Of a DNA stretch of 64,000 nucleotides, positions 62,068-64,000 are shown one piece after another. Source of the DNA: 0-14-0-80-60-11 sp049322355 (lineage in GTDB: Bacteria; Desulfobacterota; Desulfobaccia; Desulfobaccales; 0-14-0-80-60-11); the NCBI GenBank assembly GCA_049322355.1, contig JBMORG010000029.1:248001-312000 (forward strand), read 5' to 3'. Position 1 is the stretch's first letter. The number at the start of each line of letters is the position of its first letter. The notes under the pieces are model-generated. The model ran no database searches and had not been told where the DNA came from. It saw only the letters and a list, made by a program, of their open reading frames with translations. The translations under genes and the position numbers were made by a program.

Positions 62068-63117
62068 ATGACCGACAAGCCTTATCAGCCTTTGATGGAG
62101 CAGGTCCGCGCCGCCGGTTGAGCTGCCAAGGTTCCTCCCGGGATTTTGGAGGAAGTTTTGCAGACTTTGCCCCGCCAGTCGCATCCCGACCTGCTGGTCG
62201 GCATGGAGACCGCGGATGATGCGGGCGTGTATCGCCTGACCCCAGAAATTGCGTTGATCCAAACGGTGGACTTTTTTACCCCCGTGGTCAACGATCCCTA
62301 CACGTTCGGCCAAATCGCCGCGGCCAATGCCTTGAGCGACGTCTATGCCATGGGCGGGCGCCCCCTGACAGCCCTGAACATTGTTTGCTACCCCACTAAA
62401 ACCGTCCCCAAAGAGGTGCTTCAGGCTATTCTGGCCGGGGGTCTGGATAAGATTCATGAGGCCGGGGCCCTGTTGGTGGGAGGCCACAGCGTCGATGATA
62501 CCGAATTAAAATACGGACTCTCGGTGACCGGGGTGGTCCACCCGGATCGGCTGCTCACCAATAGTGGAGCCCGGCTGGGAGATCAACTGATCCTGACCAA
62601 ACCTTTGGGCACCGGCGTCATTGCCACTGCTATGAAAGGACGCCTGGCTTCACCCGAGGCGGAGGCCCAGGCCATCCAGGTCATGACGGCTTTAAACCGG
62701 ATGCCCGAGGGCTGCCTGGAAATTTTGACAGTGCATAGTGTCACGGACATCACGGGCTTCGGCCTTTTGGGTCACGCCCTGGAAATGGCCGTGGCCAGCA
62801 GAGTCGAGATCACCTTCTACGCGCATCGGATACCGCTGATCCCGGCGGCCAGGGAATACGCCGGCATGGGCTTGGTGCCGGCCGGCAGTTTCGCCAACCG
62901 CAACTTCTGTGAGAAGAGCCTCCAGGTGGCTTCGGGAGTTGATCCGGTGGTGGTGGACCTCTTAAGCGACGCCCAAACTAACGGCGGGTTGCTGCTGGCA
63001 GTGTCCAGGGATCAGGTACAGGCTTTCGTGGATTGTTTGCAGCGTCATGGCATTACTCCTAATCTCGTTGGCGAAGTGACTGGTCAGTCCCACGGGAGCA
63101 TTAGGCTGGAACTCTAA
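62068..63117 (+). CDS. selD: Selenophosphate synthetase SelD, a selenoprotein with in-frame UGA (Sec18)
   Basis: 349 residues if UGA at 62119-62121 is read as selenocysteine. The start ATG 62068 follows CAGGAAGAAAACC. The sequence MTDKPYQPLMEQVRAAG-U-A matches the SelD active-site loop, where the family has Cys or Sec at this place and an essential Lys three residues on (here Lys21). Downstream landmarks are normal: TADDAGVYRL-like region, QTVDFFTPVVNDPYTFGQIA, ANALSDVYAMGGRPLTAL, GHSVDDTELKYGLSVTG and DITGFGLLGHALEMA. SelD makes selenophosphate from selenide and ATP for Sec-tRNA and selenouridine. A stop-limited reading would begin at TTG 62146 and lose the whole active site. A candidate SECIS hairpin lies at 62132-62154. 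The gene is monocistronic, with its own terminator. Confidence 0.93.
62119..62154 (+). promoter_or_regulatory. In-frame UGA and candidate bacterial SECIS element of selD
   Basis: The UGA codon (62119-62121) is followed after ten bases by a perfect 7-bp stem TTCCTCC (62132-62138) / GGAGGAA (62148-62154) with a nine-base apical loop CGGGATTTT. The loop starts 18 bases after UGA, within the spacing known for bacterial SECIS elements, and has G residues near its 5' side as SelB recognition requires. Located inside the coding region, as expected for bacteria. Confidence 0.75.
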
Positions 63118-63169
63118 GCCGGCCTTTTCCACTCAAGGAAGCTTTGGGCCGTCGCCATAACCAACCCAA

Positions 63170-63203
63170 AAGGCCCCAATGTTACAAGCATTGGGGCCTT
63201 TTT
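63170..63203. terminator. Bidirectional terminator between selD and the surface-protein gene
   Basis: A perfect 12-bp stem AAGGCCCCAATG (63170-63181) / CATTGGGGCCTT (63189-63200) with loop TTACAAG is followed by T residues on the plus strand and preceded by A residues, so it can serve both convergent genes. Confidence 0.88.
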
Positions 63204-63281
63204 CATTGACTGAGCCGCTGCCGACCTAAACTCAAATAAGGGTCACAGCTGTACAAGGTAGATGGTGAATGACGAACCCGA

Positions 63282-64000
63282 TTACTGCTGGATAATAGTG
63301 CCCGTCTGATAAGCTGGGACTCGATTCACCCCCGGGTTAGCAGGGTTCTGACCAATCACATTGGCACTCAGGGCATTGGTTTGGTTATTAATACTAACCG
63401 AGCCCACATAGGGGGTTACAGGCGATCCGGAAGGATGATGAATAATCATGGTCATATTGCCACCCTGAACAGGTCCTTCAGGAGCTGCCACCCCTTGCAT
63501 GTTAATGACTGTGGGGACAGTGCCGGTGGCCGGAAAAGCCCCCTGCGCCGCAGTGGTATTGGTGATAATGCTGCTGGGGCTAAGCGCCAGATTATTGGCG
63601 GGAGCCACTCCGGTGCGGGTCATAGTGGCGGAAGGTACCATGGTTTGGATATAAGGCCCGGTGCCTTGCTGGGCTGAGAGGGTCATGGCGCCGGTTCCGG
63701 GATTGGTCGTCTGTTCAAAGTAAGTACCGGGGGTCATGGTGTGGGTACCTGCAGTCACGGTTCCTTGGCTACCCGGGCCGACATAATTCCCACTGAAACT
63801 TATCGTGCTGGTTGAGTCAATACTCCCTTGGATAGCAACGACGCGATTGGGAGATATGAGGCCCACCCCCATGGCCGGGCCGGGAAATACTCCCCGATTG
63901 ACCACCGCGGCGACGGTCTGATTGATGACTCCGGGAATACTGCTAACCCCCGCGGAATCAGTCACCGTTGCGGTCGCGGTGCCATATTTGGGAACTACTG
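63282..64000 (-). CDS. Partial low-complexity, probably secreted surface protein
   Basis: The frame stays open to the window edge (at least 239 codons, 5' end missing). The residues visible are rich in Thr, Ser, Gly, Ala, Val, Pro and Asn and nearly devoid of Cys, Lys and charged residues (GVINQTVAAVVNRGVF, then ISFSGNYVGPGSQGTVTAGT, TTNTTAAQGAF-like runs). The C-terminus is NRVPAYQTGTIIQQ. Such composition is typical of extracellular beta-solenoid or adhesin-like proteins. A few short motifs recur (GTVTAGT, TGTVPTV) but no clear repeat unit. No family recognised. Shares the bidirectional terminator with selD. Confidence 0.55.
   Translation of the reverse strand, partial: VVPKYGTATATVTDSAGVSSIPGVINQTVAAVVNRGVFPGPAMGVGLISPNRVVAIQGSIDSTSTISFSGNYVGPGSQGTVTAGTHTMTPGTYFEQTTNPGTGAMTLSAQQGTGPYIQTMVPSATMTRTGVAPANNLALSPSSIITNTTAAQGAFPATGTVPTVINMQGVAAPEGPVQGGNMTMIIHHPSGSPVTPYVGSVSINNQTNALSANVIGQNPANPGVNRVPAYQTGTIIQQ

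Noticed and set aside
62146..63117. selD called from TTG 62146
   Set aside because: This start omits the active-site loop; reading through the UGA from ATG 62068 gives the complete family protein with a good ribosome site.

Overview
The window is a chromosomal segment of an anaerobic, high-GC Gram-negative bacterium, most probably a sulfate-reducing or syntrophic member of the Desulfobacterota (former Deltaproteobacteria). This is inferred from gene content: a three-subunit cytochrome b558-type succinate dehydrogenase, a MetV-type methylene-THF reductase protein, a CooT-type nickel protein, a PEP-CTERM-like secreted protein, liv/paaK clusters and a selenocysteine-containing SelD. It holds about 55 protein genes. 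I saw no rRNA, tRNA, CRISPR array, prophage or intact insertion sequence.

Layout. 0.2-1.8 kb: a GlcF-like Fe-S protein beside two 5'-truncated gene remnants that meet head to head. 1.9-6.5 kb (minus): M28 peptidase, class II fumarase, SulP anion transporter and a small membrane protein. 7-7.8 kb: a PEP-CTERM-like secreted protein. 8.4-11.7 kb: sdhCAB. 11.8-13.2 kb: a B12-binding radical SAM protein. 13.4-17.8 kb (minus): a TPP enzyme, a DAO-family FAD oxidase and P5C dehydrogenase, divergent from a Glu/Leu-type dehydrogenase (18 kb) and a P-loop protein. 20.9-26.2 kb: MscS, an ornithine-cyclodeaminase-family protein, EngB, PlsC and RNase J. 26.7-33.6 kb: a CusCBA-type Cu/Ag efflux operon with a Met/Gly-rich periplasmic protein. 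33.7-41.1 kb: a receiver-only regulator, a MetE/UroD-like protein, RecO, LeuD, LeuB, Asd, RsmD, CoaD, DUF3842 and CooT, closed by a strong terminator. 41.1-51.6 kb (minus): a branched-chain-type ABC transporter with two binding proteins, two phenylacetate-CoA ligase-like proteins, an ACT protein and an HTH protein. 51.9-59.7 kb: DJ-1/PfpI, a SelD-associated-type FAD oxidoreductase, PrmA, TerC, a cytidylate-kinase-like protein, a YeiH-type transporter, MetV and OsmC. 60-64 kb: a GT2 glycosyltransferase, selD and a partial low-complexity surface protein.

How the genes may work together. SDH and fumarase supply two TCA steps. The 13-23 kb block can be read as an ornithine/proline to glutamate to 2-oxoglutarate route feeding that cycle (inference). 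The liv/paaK block looks like uptake and CoA activation of an aromatic or branched acid.

The most notable gene is selD (62068-63117). An in-frame UGA at the catalytic Cys position is followed by a perfect 7-bp hairpin suited to a bacterial SECIS element, so a conventional call would start about 78 bases too late. The other notable signal is a set of short intergenic repeat families, one built from CAGT/ACTG words and one from AAAACYG units. They lie against gene ends and in places supply start-proximal or stop-proximal codons.
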